From Hymenobacter montanus (GTDB lineage Bacteria; Bacteroidota; Bacteroidia; Cytophagales; Hymenobacteraceae): a stretch of DNA of 60,551 bases. The notes beneath the pieces are model-generated. The model had not been told where the DNA came from. It saw only the letters and a list, made by a program, of their open reading frames with translations, and did no database searches. This document shows positions 33,523 through 42,787 of this stretch, piece by piece. The stretch spans positions 1 to 60,551 of the forward strand of contig NZ_JACXAD010000031.1 in the NCBI RefSeq assembly GCF_014699115.1. The letters run 5' to 3'. The position numbers and the translations under genes were made by a program. How positions within the stretch are numbered: the stretch's first letter is position 1; the number at the start of each line of letters is the position of its first letter.

Positions 33523-34620
33523 ATGAATTCTTTCGCTATTCCATTAAGCTTGGCCTGGATGTGGGCGATGCTGGTCTCCTTATTCGCCGTGCCGTCCATT
33601 ATCTACATTGCCCATCTTAAAAATATGCTCGACACGCCCAACGGGCGCACCGTGCACCAGTCGTTAACTCCCCGCCTGGGCGGCGTGGCAGTATTCGCGG
33701 GCTTTATGTCGGCCCTCACCATCTTCGCGCCGCTTCAAAATGGGGTGAAAGAGCTGCTGGCGGGCTGCATCATCTTGTTTTTCGTGGGCTTGAAGGATGA
33801 CCTGGTGGGGATGTCAGTGGCCAAGAAATTCGTGGGGCAGCTACTGGCCACCGGCATCGTGATGATTATGGCGGATGTTCGCATCACCAGCTTCCAGGGC
33901 ATCCTGGGCGTTGGCACCTTGCCCATCGGTATTAGCTATGCTTTCACCTTGGGCGTCATCGTGGGCATCACCAACGCGATCAATCTTATCGATGGTCTCG
34001 ACGGCCTGGCTGGTACCATCGTCCTGATTATCTGCGGCACTTTTGGCTACTATTTCTATGTGTACGGCGGCCCCGGCTACGGCAACTACGCCTTCGTGGC
34101 CGTTTGCCTCATTGGGGGCCTGCTGGGGTTCCTGCGTTATAATTTTCACCGGGCGCCTATTTTCATGGGCGACACCGGCTCCCTGGTCTGCGGCTTTATT
34201 GTGTCGGTGCTGGCCATCCAGTTCATCGAGATGGGCCTGCGGGTGGGCCAGCCGTTTGCTTCTTCGTCGCCGTCGGTAGCCGTTGGCATTCTGTTCGTTC
34301 CCTTGTTCGATACCCTGCGCGTTTTCTCGGTGCGGATGCTGGCGGGCCGCTCCCCGTTCTCCCCCGATAAAAATCACATTCATCACCGCATCCTGGCCAT
34401 GGGCTTTCAGCAGATCAGCACTGTACTCCTGCTGGGTTTGCTTAATCTGCTGGTTACGCTGTTCGTGATTCGGTTTGCGGCCATTGGCAATACCTTGCTT
34501 ATCGGGGCCTTAGCCGGCTTTTCGGCGCTGCTGAGCATTTTTTTGGGAGTGTCTCAGAGCCGCATTTCCCGCCGTCAGCTGCTGGCGTCGAAAGCGTTGG
34601 TGACCGAAACGACCAATTAG
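33523..34620 (+). CDS. WecA/MraY-family polyprenyl-phosphate sugar-1-phosphate transferase
   Basis: From the ATG at 33523 the protein is 365 residues with about ten membrane helices. Family motifs: DTPNGRTVHQSLTPRLGG, the cytoplasmic FVGLKDDLVGMS (DD pair), NAINLIDGLDGLAG and FMGDTGSLVCG, and a late HIHHRI. It transfers a sugar-1-phosphate, usually GlcNAc-1-P, to undecaprenyl phosphate to start surface polysaccharide or O-antigen synthesis. MraY itself is usually in the division cluster, so a WecA-like role is more likely. Confidence 0.88.
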   Translation: MNSFAIPLSLAWMWAMLVSLFAVPSIIYIAHLKNMLDTPNGRTVHQSLTPRLGGVAVFAGFMSALTIFAPLQNGVKELLAGCIILFFVGLKDDLVGMSVAKKFVGQLLATGIVMIMADVRITSFQGILGVGTLPIGISYAFTLGVIVGITNAINLIDGLDGLAGTIVLIICGTFGYYFYVYGGPGYGNYAFVAVCLIGGLLGFLRYNFHRAPIFMGDTGSLVCGFIVSVLAIQFIEMGLRVGQPFASSSPSVAVGILFVPLFDTLRVFSVRMLAGRSPFSPDKNHIHHRILAMGFQQISTVLLLGLLNLLVTLFVIRFAAIGNTLLIGALAGFSALLSIFLGVSQSRISRRQLLASKALVTETTN

Positions 34621-34630
34621 CTGACTACCT

Positions 34631-35821
34631 ATGGCGCTCCGGAGCTCACTACGTATTTCCTGGCTGCTCACGTGGAGCTTGCTGGTAGTGATGGTGGCCG
34701 GCTCGCACCGGGCTCGGGCTATCGACTACCGTCAGCTCCCGGCCGCTTCGCCCACCGCCTTATCGAAAGATTGGCTCATCCACGATGCGGCGCGCAACCG
34801 CTTGATTTTTTACCTGCCCGGCTATCATCAGCCGGCTCACGTTTACTATCAATGGGTGCGGGTCCGTCACGGCCAGGCGTTCCCGCTGTCCTTTGCCGCT
34901 CAGCCCGGCTTGAGCCTGTTTCTTGATAATCAACTCCTCTTCACTGCTCATACCGCTACTACCTATACGCTCGACCTGGCGCGGCTCCTACCCGCGCAGC
35001 TGCGGGGCGGCCCTCATTTGTTGGCCGTGTGGCAGCCCGATGGAACGCCGGCTTTAGCATCGTTTTCGGGCGTAATCGCCAATAACAACGCGGTCGGTCA
35101 GCCAGTAGCCCAAATCAGTCAAGCGCAACCCCGGCTGCCGCGGCCCCAGGGGCAAAACGTTTACCTGGGCTTTCTGTTAGTGCTGGGCCTCAGCTACGGG
35201 GCCGTGCGCAGCACGTACCAGTCTGGCCTGGCCCGTATTTTTCAGATTGGGGAGCTGTTTGGCCGGGGTAGCGACCAGCAGGCCTTCCTAACGAAGCCGG
35301 CTTTCTCATTACTCAATCTGCTGCTGGTCATTTTGTTCGCGCTGTCATTTGCCTTGTTGCTCACAGCCGTTCACACCGACTTGCAAAACCTGCCGTTGTT
35401 GCGCCGCTTCTTCAACGTGCCCCAAACCGCCATCGTGGCTAGGGTTATACTATACACGGTTATTATTACATTATCTGTTTTTGGTAAGTACTTATACGTG
35501 GGCATTCTCGGGTACACGTTCAGCTTGCAATCCCTCACCAACGTCCAGTACCGCGAGTTTTTGCGCACTACCCTGCTGGCGGGTCTGGGCCTGCCCTTGG
35601 TCCTGCTGTTCTATCTGAGCCTCAACGGTAGCTTTCCGGGTGCAGTAGCCTGGGCTGCCAGTGCGGCCATCGGCTTTGTGCTGATCGGTACCGTTCTGCG
35701 CGTTGCCCGCACGTTGCACCACTACGCTTCCCTCCTGAATCTACATTTGTTTGCGTATCTTTGTGCTACTGAAGTATTGCCCTTACTGGTTTTACTTAAG
35801 CTCATCGTCTTTACGTATTGA
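34631..35821 (+). CDS. DUF4271 membrane protein
   Basis: The 396-residue protein has a signal peptide (to about 30), a periplasmic beta-rich region and then about seven membrane helices from residue 175, which is the DUF4271 part (FGRGSDQQAFLTKPAFSLLN, YLCATEVLPLLVLLKLI). The family is restricted to Bacteroidota, where it is often found next to uroporphyrinogen-III synthase, as here. Function unknown. The start lies 10 bp after the transferase stop. Confidence 0.8.
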   Translation: MALRSSLRISWLLTWSLLVVMVAGSHRARAIDYRQLPAASPTALSKDWLIHDAARNRLIFYLPGYHQPAHVYYQWVRVRHGQAFPLSFAAQPGLSLFLDNQLLFTAHTATTYTLDLARLLPAQLRGGPHLLAVWQPDGTPALASFSGVIANNNAVGQPVAQISQAQPRLPRPQGQNVYLGFLLVLGLSYGAVRSTYQSGLARIFQIGELFGRGSDQQAFLTKPAFSLLNLLLVILFALSFALLLTAVHTDLQNLPLLRRFFNVPQTAIVARVILYTVIITLSVFGKYLYVGILGYTFSLQSLTNVQYREFLRTTLLAGLGLPLVLLFYLSLNGSFPGAVAWAASAAIGFVLIGTVLRVARTLHHYASLLNLHLFAYLCATEVLPLLVLLKLIVFTY

Positions 35822-35899
35822 CTGGCTTTCGCCGCCCTGCTCGCGTTAATTCATACATTATTTGCTACTGTTCCAGCATTACCCTTCTTTTTTTCCTGT

Positions 35900-36730
35900 A
35901 TGGCCGAGAGTGCAGATAAGCCGGGTACAGGCCGGCATGCCAAGCGTATCAGTAGTATCCTGGTTACCCAGCCTAAGCCTACCAATGACATTTCTCCGTA
36001 TTCTACTATCGCCGAGAAATACGGCATCCAGGTAGACTTTCGAGAGTTCATCGAGGTGCAGCCCGTCCCCTATAAGGACTTCAGGCGCGAAAAGATAAAT
36101 ATAGTAGAATATACGGCCGTTATCTTTACTAGCCGGAACGCGGTTGACCACTTTTTCCGCATTTGTCAGGAAGCCAAGCTGGAGATGCCCGCAGAAATGA
36201 AGTATTTCTGTATTTCCGAGCAGACGGCCAATTACTTACAGAAGTACATCGTGTTGCGCAAGCGTAAGCTGTTTGTTGGCGAGCGCACCGCGGCGGACTT
36301 GTTCGACGTTATTAAGAAGCATAAGGGAGAGAAGTTCCTGTATCCGTGCTCAGACATCCGCAAGGACGACCTGCCGGTTTTCATGCGCGCTAATAACCTC
36401 AAATTCTCGGAGGCCGTAATCTACCGTACCGTAGCAAGCGACTTGTCGGACTTGTCGGACGTAAAGTATGATTGCATTGCCTTCTTTAGCCCGTCGGGGA
36501 TTAGCTCGCTCTTCATTAACTTCCCCGACTTCGTGCAGGACGGCACCCGCATTGCAGCCTTTGGGCCCACTACTGCGAAAGCAGTGGTCGATGCCGGCTT
36601 GATTCTGGATATCGAAGCCCCTCAGCCAAACGCCCCCTCAATGACGGGAGCTATCGAAGCGTATATTCGTCGGCATTCCCAACCAGATGTGGAAAAGCTC
36701 AGCACTAAAAACGAAAAGCCCAACGTCTAG
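35900..36730 (+). CDS. hemD: Uroporphyrinogen-III synthase
   Basis: The 276-residue protein has the two-lobed HemD pattern: ILVTQPKPTNDISPYSTIAE, AVIFTSRNAVDHFF, FCISEQTANYLQKY, FLYPCSDIRKDDLP, IAFFSPSGISSLF and IAAFGPTTAKAVVDAG. It closes and inverts the D ring of hydroxymethylbilane to form uroporphyrinogen III for haem synthesis. HemD diverges strongly, so the call rests on motif order. It follows the DUF4271 gene and ends at a strong terminator. Confidence 0.87.
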   Translation: MAESADKPGTGRHAKRISSILVTQPKPTNDISPYSTIAEKYGIQVDFREFIEVQPVPYKDFRREKINIVEYTAVIFTSRNAVDHFFRICQEAKLEMPAEMKYFCISEQTANYLQKYIVLRKRKLFVGERTAADLFDVIKKHKGEKFLYPCSDIRKDDLPVFMRANNLKFSEAVIYRTVASDLSDLSDVKYDCIAFFSPSGISSLFINFPDFVQDGTRIAAFGPTTAKAVVDAGLILDIEAPQPNAPSMTGAIEAYIRRHSQPDVEKLSTKNEKPNV

Positions 36731-36750
36731 CTCATTTAAATGAAGTGAAA

Positions 36751-36784
36751 ACGGCGCAACCTATTCCTTGCGCCGTTTTTTTTT
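36751..36784 (+). terminator. Intrinsic terminator of hemD
   Basis: ACGGCGCAA pairs with TTGCGCCGT, followed by nine T. It lies 20 bp after the hemD stop. Confidence 0.9.
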
Positions 36785-36808
36785 GAATTTTTGAAGATAG
36801 TTTTAGCC

Positions 36809-36816
36809 TACATTTG
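36809..36816 (+). promoter_or_regulatory. Bacteroidota -7 box (TACATTTG) for porP
   Basis: Exact TAnnTTTG 57 bp before the porP/sprF ATG and directly after the hemD terminator. TTG at 36791-36793 and 36783-36785 are possible -33 elements, with spacers of 15 and 23 bp. Confidence 0.5.
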
Positions 36817-36872
36817 GAGGCCATTCCCTGTTCCATCTCTACCCATTCCTGCTCGTTACCCATTCCGAGGCT

Positions 36873-37868
36873 ATGAAGGCAACTCTCTTTACCACTTTAC
36901 TATTGGCAGCTGCAGTAAATTCAGCGTTTGCTCAGCAGCAACCTCAGTTCACGCATTACGGCTTCAACGGCATGTACCTGAACCCTGCTTATGCCGGTAT
37001 TAAGGGCCAGGGCGAAGTAAATCTCATTGGCCGGTACCAGTATCTCAATCTCGGGAATACTCAGGGCGATGCCAACGGCAGTCCTCGTACGGGCATGGTT
37101 AGCGTCTCATTGCCAATTCTGCCCCTTAGCGGCGGCGTGGGCTTAGCCGTGTATTACGACCAAGTGGGTGAGCAGCGCATGACCAACGCGGCGTTGTCGT
37201 ACTCCCAACACATCACGCTGGGCTCGGGTAAATTGGGAATCGGCATTCAAGGTACGTTCACCCGCTTGGGCAAGGGGCAGTACCGGGCCAACGACATGAC
37301 CGACCCGTTCATCCCACTCAACGACAACGACCAGAAATTCGACGCTGGTGCCGGCATTTGGTATGAGTCGCCTAAGTTTTACGCGGGCATTAGCATGAAC
37401 AATTTGGCGCGCTCGCGGTATCAATTCGCTAACAAGGACGGCGCCAGAATCTCCTCCTATATCAACGAAAATCATGCGTATCTGACGGCTGGCTACAATA
37501 TTGAGGCCTCTTCCACCGTTATTGTCACCCCAATGGTCCTAGTAAAAAGCGTTTTGCCCGGTGAGTTCTCTAGTAGCAACAAATTCAACAACTCGAAGAA
37601 CTACTCTTTTGAAGGTGGTGTTCGGGGCACTATCGACGATAAATATTGGGTCGGAGTGAACTATCGCCATCAGGAATCCTTTTCGGGTCTTCTTGGCTTG
37701 AGCTTTGCGAAGGACAATGCGTTGCGAGTCGGTTACGCGTTCGACTTTATCGCTTTCAACCAGGAGGCCCGGGCATTCAGCTCGCACGAGATTATGCTTG
37801 CGTATCGCTTGCCTAAGCCCGGCCTGCTCATCCGCCCGGCTATTCGTACTCCGCGCTACAGCTTCTGA
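36873..37868 (+). CDS. Type IX secretion membrane protein, PorP/SprF family
   Basis: The 331-residue protein has a signal peptide (to FAQQ), then FTHYGFNGMYLNPAYAG, the family hallmark, and a transmembrane beta-barrel ending in an aromatic residue (SF). PorP/SprF barrels anchor partner surface filaments or work with the type IX secretion system in the outer membrane. In this window it directly precedes gldKLMN, the usual order. Several paralogues are normal in gliding Bacteroidota. Confidence 0.9.
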   Translation: MKATLFTTLLLAAAVNSAFAQQQPQFTHYGFNGMYLNPAYAGIKGQGEVNLIGRYQYLNLGNTQGDANGSPRTGMVSVSLPILPLSGGVGLAVYYDQVGEQRMTNAALSYSQHITLGSGKLGIGIQGTFTRLGKGQYRANDMTDPFIPLNDNDQKFDAGAGIWYESPKFYAGISMNNLARSRYQFANKDGARISSYINENHAYLTAGYNIEASSTVIVTPMVLVKSVLPGEFSSSNKFNNSKNYSFEGGVRGTIDDKYWVGVNYRHQESFSGLLGLSFAKDNALRVGYAFDFIAFNQEARAFSSHEIMLAYRLPKPGLLIRPAIRTPRYSF

Positions 37869-38030
37869 TTTTTTTGCTATTACCATATACCCCTTATTGG
37901 ATTGCTCTTATGCTCTTGAGTTAGGACAAATTTTAGGAGCCCACTAAAACCAAAAAAGAGATTAACCGAGTTATTTGCGCTATTCAGCGGCTTTACCCGC
38001 AGTTTAACCGGGTGCGGAAAAAGTTAACTA

Positions 38031-38061
38031 TTGCACATCATCCTAAAACAGTGTAGATTTG
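38031..38061 (+). promoter_or_regulatory. Promoter of the gldKLMN operon
   Basis: TTG at 38031-38033 and TAGATTTG (TAnnTTTG) at 38054-38061 are 20 bp apart, close to the Bacteroidota consensus. The start site would be near 38068 with a leader of about 50 nt. An in-frame start at 38031 would sit on the promoter and is discounted. Confidence 0.6.
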
Positions 38062-38120
38062 CGAGCCCATCTGAATGCACTTTGGCGGCATCGGCACTCA
38101 AACGACAGATTTCAACTCTC

Positions 38121-39140
38121 ATGAACAAGCTTCTAGCAATCTCCCTTTTCGCTATTTCCGGAGCATTCTTAGGTGGGTGTGGGTTCGGAAAAGGGCCACA
38201 GGGTGAATTGGTCGGATCGGACGACCGTCCGATCTACAACCCCCAGGAAGTGCCTTTGGGCATGGTTCCTTGCCCCGGCGGCACTTTTCACATGGGCCAG
38301 ACCGATCAAGACATTTCTGCTTCCATGGTCAACATGAATAAGCAAGTGACCATTGCGGGCTTCTACATGGATGAAACGGAAATCACCAACAACGAATACC
38401 GTCAGTTCATGGACGCCATCAAGCAGGATTCTCTGGATGTGCTAGGCGAAGAATACGTGATGACGGAACTCTATCCCGATACCACTGTTTGGGTCCGTGA
38501 TTTTACCTATCACATGGGCGACCCGCTTTTGGAGTATTACTACACGCACCCCGCCTTCGACGAGTACCCGGTGGTTGGGGTAGACTGGTTTGCGGCCAAG
38601 TATTTCTGCAACTGGCGCACGAAGTTCCGGAACGCGGCCCGGGAGGAATCCGGTTATGCCAACGACCCTAACTTCCGCCTGCCTTCGGAGGCTGAATGGG
38701 AGTATGCCGCCCGGGGCGGCCGGGAATTGGCTACCTACCCCTGGGGGGGGCCTTATCTGCGCAACACCAAAGGGTGCATGCTAGCTAACTTTAAGCCCGG
38801 CCGCGGCGACTATGCTTCGGACGGCTTTGCTTACACCTCGGAAGTCGGCTCTTTCTTCCCCAACGATTTCGGCCTTTACGATATGGCCGGTAACGTGTCG
38901 GAATGGTGCGACGATGCTTACATGGAGGCTTCGGTGCCAGTGGTGTGGGACCTGAACCCCACTAACCCCGACGACAGCGAGCCGCGCAAAGTGGTCCGGG
39001 GTGGTTCGTGGAAGGACATCGCTTACTTCCTGGAAACCGGGACGCGCAACTTCGAATACCAGGATTCGGCCCGGTCATACATCGGCTTCCGCTGCTCCAT
39101 GATTCAAATCGGCATGGGAACGAATAGCTCGCTTAACTAA
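38121..39140 (+). CDS. gldK: Gliding motility/type IX secretion lipoprotein GldK (PorK)
   Basis: From the ATG at 38121 the protein is 339 residues with a lipoprotein signal (GAFLGGCG). The rest is a formylglycine-generating-enzyme-like fold: CPGGTFHMGQ, RLPSEAEWEYAARGGRE, GLYDMAGNVSEWC and VVRGGSWKD. GldK forms, with GldN, the periplasmic ring of the type IX secretion core attached to the outer membrane. First gene of gldKLMN. Confidence 0.95.
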   Translation: MNKLLAISLFAISGAFLGGCGFGKGPQGELVGSDDRPIYNPQEVPLGMVPCPGGTFHMGQTDQDISASMVNMNKQVTIAGFYMDETEITNNEYRQFMDAIKQDSLDVLGEEYVMTELYPDTTVWVRDFTYHMGDPLLEYYYTHPAFDEYPVVGVDWFAAKYFCNWRTKFRNAAREESGYANDPNFRLPSEAEWEYAARGGRELATYPWGGPYLRNTKGCMLANFKPGRGDYASDGFAYTSEVGSFFPNDFGLYDMAGNVSEWCDDAYMEASVPVVWDLNPTNPDDSEPRKVVRGGSWKDIAYFLETGTRNFEYQDSARSYIGFRCSMIQIGMGTNSSLN

Positions 39141-39233
39141 TATTCAACCATCAATATCCCCAGCGGCTCACGCCATATTTACACATCTCTTTCTCTTTCA
39201 ACACCTCTAATCCTTTCAAACAGTTAAGTTCTC

Positions 39234-40040
39234 ATGGCAGCTAAAGGAAGTTTTCTCTATGATACGTTGATGCCCAAGATCTATGGCATCGGTGCAGCCG
39301 TTGTTATCGTAGGTGCACTATTTAAAATTGAGCACTGGGCTGGTGCCGACACAATGCTTATCGTAGGCTTGGGCACGGAAGCCGTTATCTTTTTCCTGAG
39401 CGCCTTCCAGCCCCCGGCAAAAGAGCACGACTGGTCGTTGGTGTACCCGGAATTGAATGAGGGCTACGACCCTTCAACCGGCAAAGGCTCCGCCGCTGAT
39501 AGCTCGGCCAAAGGCTTGACCATGAAGCTGGACGACATGCTCAAGAATGCCAACGTAACTCCCGAGGCGCTGACCAACTTGGGCCAGGGACTCAATCGCC
39601 TCAGTGCTACTACCTCCCAGCTCTCGCAGCTCGGCGAAGCCACCAATGTTACCGACGAGTACACCAAGAAGGTGCGGTCGGCCGCTGATTCGCTCGATAA
39701 AATCAACGTAGCTTACAGCAACACGGTTGAAGCGATTTCGGCCATGTCGAATGCTACCTCCGACGCCAAAGAATACCATATGCAGGTTCAGAACGTGACC
39801 AAAAACCTGGGCGCGCTGAATGCAGTGTACGAAATGGAGCTGCAGGATGCCAACACGCACCTCAAGTCCATGAACCAATTCTATGGTACGCTCAGCAAGG
39901 CCATGGATAATCTGACCCAAGCGGGCCGCGACACCGAGCAATTCCAGAAGCAGGTTGCTGATTTGACGGGTAACCTGACCTCGCTCAACCGTGTGTACGG
40001 CAACATGCTGAACGCCATGCGGGCTCCGGCCCAAGCCTAG
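39234..40040 (+). CDS. gldL: Gliding motility protein GldL (PorL)
   Basis: The 268-residue protein has two adjacent N-terminal membrane helices (about 15-35 and 42-62, with FKIEHWAGADT between), then a long cytoplasmic helical region. GldL surrounds the GldM dimer in the inner membrane and forms the proton-driven motor of the type IX secretion/gliding machine. The acidic residue in KIEHW lies where the proton path is expected in studied homologues. It is 93 bp after gldK. Confidence 0.95.
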   Translation: MAAKGSFLYDTLMPKIYGIGAAVVIVGALFKIEHWAGADTMLIVGLGTEAVIFFLSAFQPPAKEHDWSLVYPELNEGYDPSTGKGSAADSSAKGLTMKLDDMLKNANVTPEALTNLGQGLNRLSATTSQLSQLGEATNVTDEYTKKVRSAADSLDKINVAYSNTVEAISAMSNATSDAKEYHMQVQNVTKNLGALNAVYEMELQDANTHLKSMNQFYGTLSKAMDNLTQAGRDTEQFQKQVADLTGNLTSLNRVYGNMLNAMRAPAQA

Positions 40041-40090
40041 TTGACTAGGCAGCAATCCAGTTCTTCATTTAATTTTAGAGGAAACAGATA

Positions 40091-41671
40091 ATGGCAGGCG
40101 GAAAAGAAACCCCGCGGCAGAAGATGATTGGCATGATGTACCTCGTGCTAACGGCTCTTTTGGCGCTTCAAGTGAACTCAGCGATTCTGCTGAAGTTCAA
40201 GTTTATTGATGACAGCTTACTGAGCGTCAACGACAAGACTTCGGTTGCGGCGGACGGCACCATCAAAGGTATTCAGGCAGCCGTGGTGAAAAACCAAAAC
40301 CAGGCTCGTGATAAAGCCGTGCTGCAGCAGAGTGAGGAAATTCGTCAACATACGAAAGACGTTATTGCCTATCTGCGCGGCGTACGGGAACAATTGCTGA
40401 AAGCCACCGAGAACACCCCCACCGAAATCAAAAACATGAGTGGGGAAGACAAAGTAGCCATAACCATGCTCGGCGGTAAGAGGAATGGCATCGCGTACAC
40501 CACGATGAAGCCCAAGCTGAACGAGTACGCGGAGTACATAAAGCAGTTTATTCCATCGGCAACCCCCTTGGCTCTTGACGCCAAGGAAGATCCTCGGGTA
40601 ACTGAGAAAGGGCAGAAAGCTAAGAACTTCGCCGAGCTTAACTTCGAGAACACGCCCGTCGTGGCTGCGCTGGCTACCATCTCGCAAAAGGAGACGGAGA
40701 TCCTGAAGCTGGAAGCCGAAGCCCTGCAAAAGCAAGCGGAAAAAGTAGGGGCTAAAACCATCGTCTTCGACAAAATAGGCGCTTTTGCCAGCGCCGAGTC
40801 GAATACGGTAGCAGCCGGCACCAAGTACAAGGCGGAGCTGTTCCTGACTGCCTCCGCCTCGAGCATCAGCCCCCGAATGACGCTGAACGGCAGCCCGCTC
40901 GCGGTAGGCCCCGACGGCAAAGGCAAGGTTGAGTTCACCGCTCGGCCCGGCGCGTTCGACGCTTCTGGCAACGCCAAGGCCTCCTGGACGGGTACGATCC
41001 GCTTCAACCAGAACGGCCGTGATACCACTTTTACCGTGAAGGTTCCCTATACCATCACCAAACCGGTAATGCAGATCCAGTCGGCGTCGGTACAAGCCTT
41101 GTACTTCAAGTGCGGCAACAAGCTGAATGTGTCGGTGCCGGCGCTAGGGGCTCAGTACAAGCCGAGCTTCTCCGCTTCGGGTGCTTCGGCGTTGCCAGGT
41201 GCTAAAGTGGGCGACGTAACCCTCATCCCCAACTCGAGAGAAGTAACCTTGAGCGTGAGCAGCGGTGGTAACCCCATTGGCTCCCAGACCTTCCAGGTCC
41301 GCCCCATCCCCAAGCCCACGATTGAAGCATTTGCCAGCGGGCGTCCGGTTAACGATAAGCAGGGCACCCCCGGCACCGCTATTCGCTCGCTGACCCTGAA
41401 GGCCATTCCCGACGCTGGTTTTGCCACCTTCCTGCCCGAAGACGCTCGCTTCCGCGTTTCGCGCTACGAGGTGACCCTGGTGCGGGGCAAGCGCCCGGCC
41501 ATGGCCCCGAAAACAGTAAATGGCCCTCAAGCCGATCTGAGCGACGTGGTGAATGCCTACCGTGATGGTGACCGCTTGTTCATTGAAGTGAAAGACGTGC
41601 AGCGGTTAAACTTCCAGAACGTGGTGGAGCCGGTTAACGTGTCCCGGACCTTCAATATTCCCCTGCTGTAA
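40091..41671 (+). CDS. gldM: Gliding motility protein GldM (PorM)
   Basis: The 526-residue protein starts MAGGKETPRQKMIGMMYLVL, the conserved N-terminus with one membrane helix (about 15-35). The periplasmic part has a helical first domain and then beta-sandwich domains, ending near VNVSRTFNIPLL. GldM spans the periplasm and transmits motion from the GldL motor to the GldK/GldN ring. Length is normal for the family. Gap to gldL 50 bp. Confidence 0.95.
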   Translation: MAGGKETPRQKMIGMMYLVLTALLALQVNSAILLKFKFIDDSLLSVNDKTSVAADGTIKGIQAAVVKNQNQARDKAVLQQSEEIRQHTKDVIAYLRGVREQLLKATENTPTEIKNMSGEDKVAITMLGGKRNGIAYTTMKPKLNEYAEYIKQFIPSATPLALDAKEDPRVTEKGQKAKNFAELNFENTPVVAALATISQKETEILKLEAEALQKQAEKVGAKTIVFDKIGAFASAESNTVAAGTKYKAELFLTASASSISPRMTLNGSPLAVGPDGKGKVEFTARPGAFDASGNAKASWTGTIRFNQNGRDTTFTVKVPYTITKPVMQIQSASVQALYFKCGNKLNVSVPALGAQYKPSFSASGASALPGAKVGDVTLIPNSREVTLSVSSGGNPIGSQTFQVRPIPKPTIEAFASGRPVNDKQGTPGTAIRSLTLKAIPDAGFATFLPEDARFRVSRYEVTLVRGKRPAMAPKTVNGPQADLSDVVNAYRDGDRLFIEVKDVQRLNFQNVVEPVNVSRTFNIPLL

Positions 41672-41729
41672 TATTTTCGGCCCTGCCGCGTTAGCGAACT
41701 ATCTTATCGTCAATTTGCTTTTGCCCGTT

Positions 41730-42704
41730 ATGAAACCCATTCACACCCTGGCTGCTGTTGCGGCGTGCTGGTCGCTGTCGCTGACGGCTTCGGCTCAGGA
41801 GCAAGCCACTACGGCTAACAGCTCGGGCTCGCACCGGCCAATTCCACCCTCCGACCAAATGTTTCGCAAGAGCATCTGGCGGCAGTTGGACTTGCGCGAA
41901 AAGCAGAACAAGCCCATGTTCTCGGAGGGCAAGGAAATCAGCCGCGTCATCCTCGAGGCCGTGAAGCGTGGTGAGTTGCAGGCGTACAAAAACGACTCCT
42001 TGACTTCCACCTTCAGTCCGCAGGAAGTGACCAGCAATATGTCATATGCTGACCAAAAGATGGAGCTCAGCGATGACGAGAAGGCGGCCGGTTTCAGCGA
42101 AAAAGATCTGGGTGGCAGCGATGACGGTTGGGGAGCCCCCGCTCCAAAAAAGGGGGCGGCCGCTAAAACGGTGAAGAAGCCCAAGCTGGACAAGAACGGC
42201 AAGCCCATGAAGGACAAGAAGGGCAAGGTGATTATGGAAACGGTGGCCGTGGCCCCCCCGCCCCCGCCTCCGCCGCCGGCTAACCTGTACCGCTACAAGG
42301 ACTTGTATGAGATGGAATTGAAGGAGGATATGATTTTCGACAAGAAGCGTTCGAGAATGTATCATGACATTCAATCCATCACCCTACTGGTACCTTCGAC
42401 GCTGCCCGCCAACGTTTCGGGCATTGAGAAGCCCATTGGTACGTTCAAGTACAGCGAGCTGGTGAAGGTGTTCCGCAATAATCCGCAGAACGCCATCTGG
42501 TTCAACGCGGAGAACGATGCCCAGCATAAGAACCTGGCCGATGCGTTCGAGCTGTGGCTGTTTAACTCCTACATCACCAAGGTTTCGAACGCCAGCGATA
42601 GCCGGCTCGACGATATCTACGGTGGGGCGCAGCAGGGCATCCTGGCCGCTCAGCAGACCGCGGCTGATTTGATTGAGTACGAGTACAACCTGTGGAGCTT
42701 CTAA
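41730..42704 (+). CDS. gldN: Gliding motility protein GldN (PorN)
   Basis: From the ATG at 41730 (an upstream TTG is in frame) the protein is 324 residues with a signal peptide ending TASAQ. The N-terminal part has DQMFRKSIWRQLDLREKQNKP split as in the family. A lysine-rich then proline-rich insertion (eight consecutive Pro near residue 175) divides it from the C-terminal YRYKDLYEMELKED and LADAFELWLFNSY region. GldN binds GldK in the periplasmic ring. Last gene of the operon. Confidence 0.93.
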   Translation: MKPIHTLAAVAACWSLSLTASAQEQATTANSSGSHRPIPPSDQMFRKSIWRQLDLREKQNKPMFSEGKEISRVILEAVKRGELQAYKNDSLTSTFSPQEVTSNMSYADQKMELSDDEKAAGFSEKDLGGSDDGWGAPAPKKGAAAKTVKKPKLDKNGKPMKDKKGKVIMETVAVAPPPPPPPPANLYRYKDLYEMELKEDMIFDKKRSRMYHDIQSITLLVPSTLPANVSGIEKPIGTFKYSELVKVFRNNPQNAIWFNAENDAQHKNLADAFELWLFNSYITKVSNASDSRLDDIYGGAQQGILAAQQTAADLIEYEYNLWSF

Positions 42705-42750
42705 GACCACGGAGCTAACGGTTTCCGACGGACCCGTTGACAAAAATGAA

Positions 42751-42783
42751 AAGCCCCGACCACCTTGCTGGTCGGGGCTTTTT
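42751..42783. terminator. Bidirectional terminator between gldN and uvrC
   Basis: A perfect 12-bp stem (AAGCCCCGACCA/TGGTCGGGGCTT) with a 6-nt loop, flanked by a T-run on the right and an A-rich stretch on the left. It ends both converging transcripts. Confidence 0.92.
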
Positions 42784-42787
42784 GCAT

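Noticed and set aside
35742..35763. Two TAnnTTTG boxes (TACATTTG, TATCTTTG) near the end of the DUF4271 gene as a hemD promoter
   Set aside because: They lie inside a coding region about 140 bp before hemD; possible but not better than chance without start-site data.
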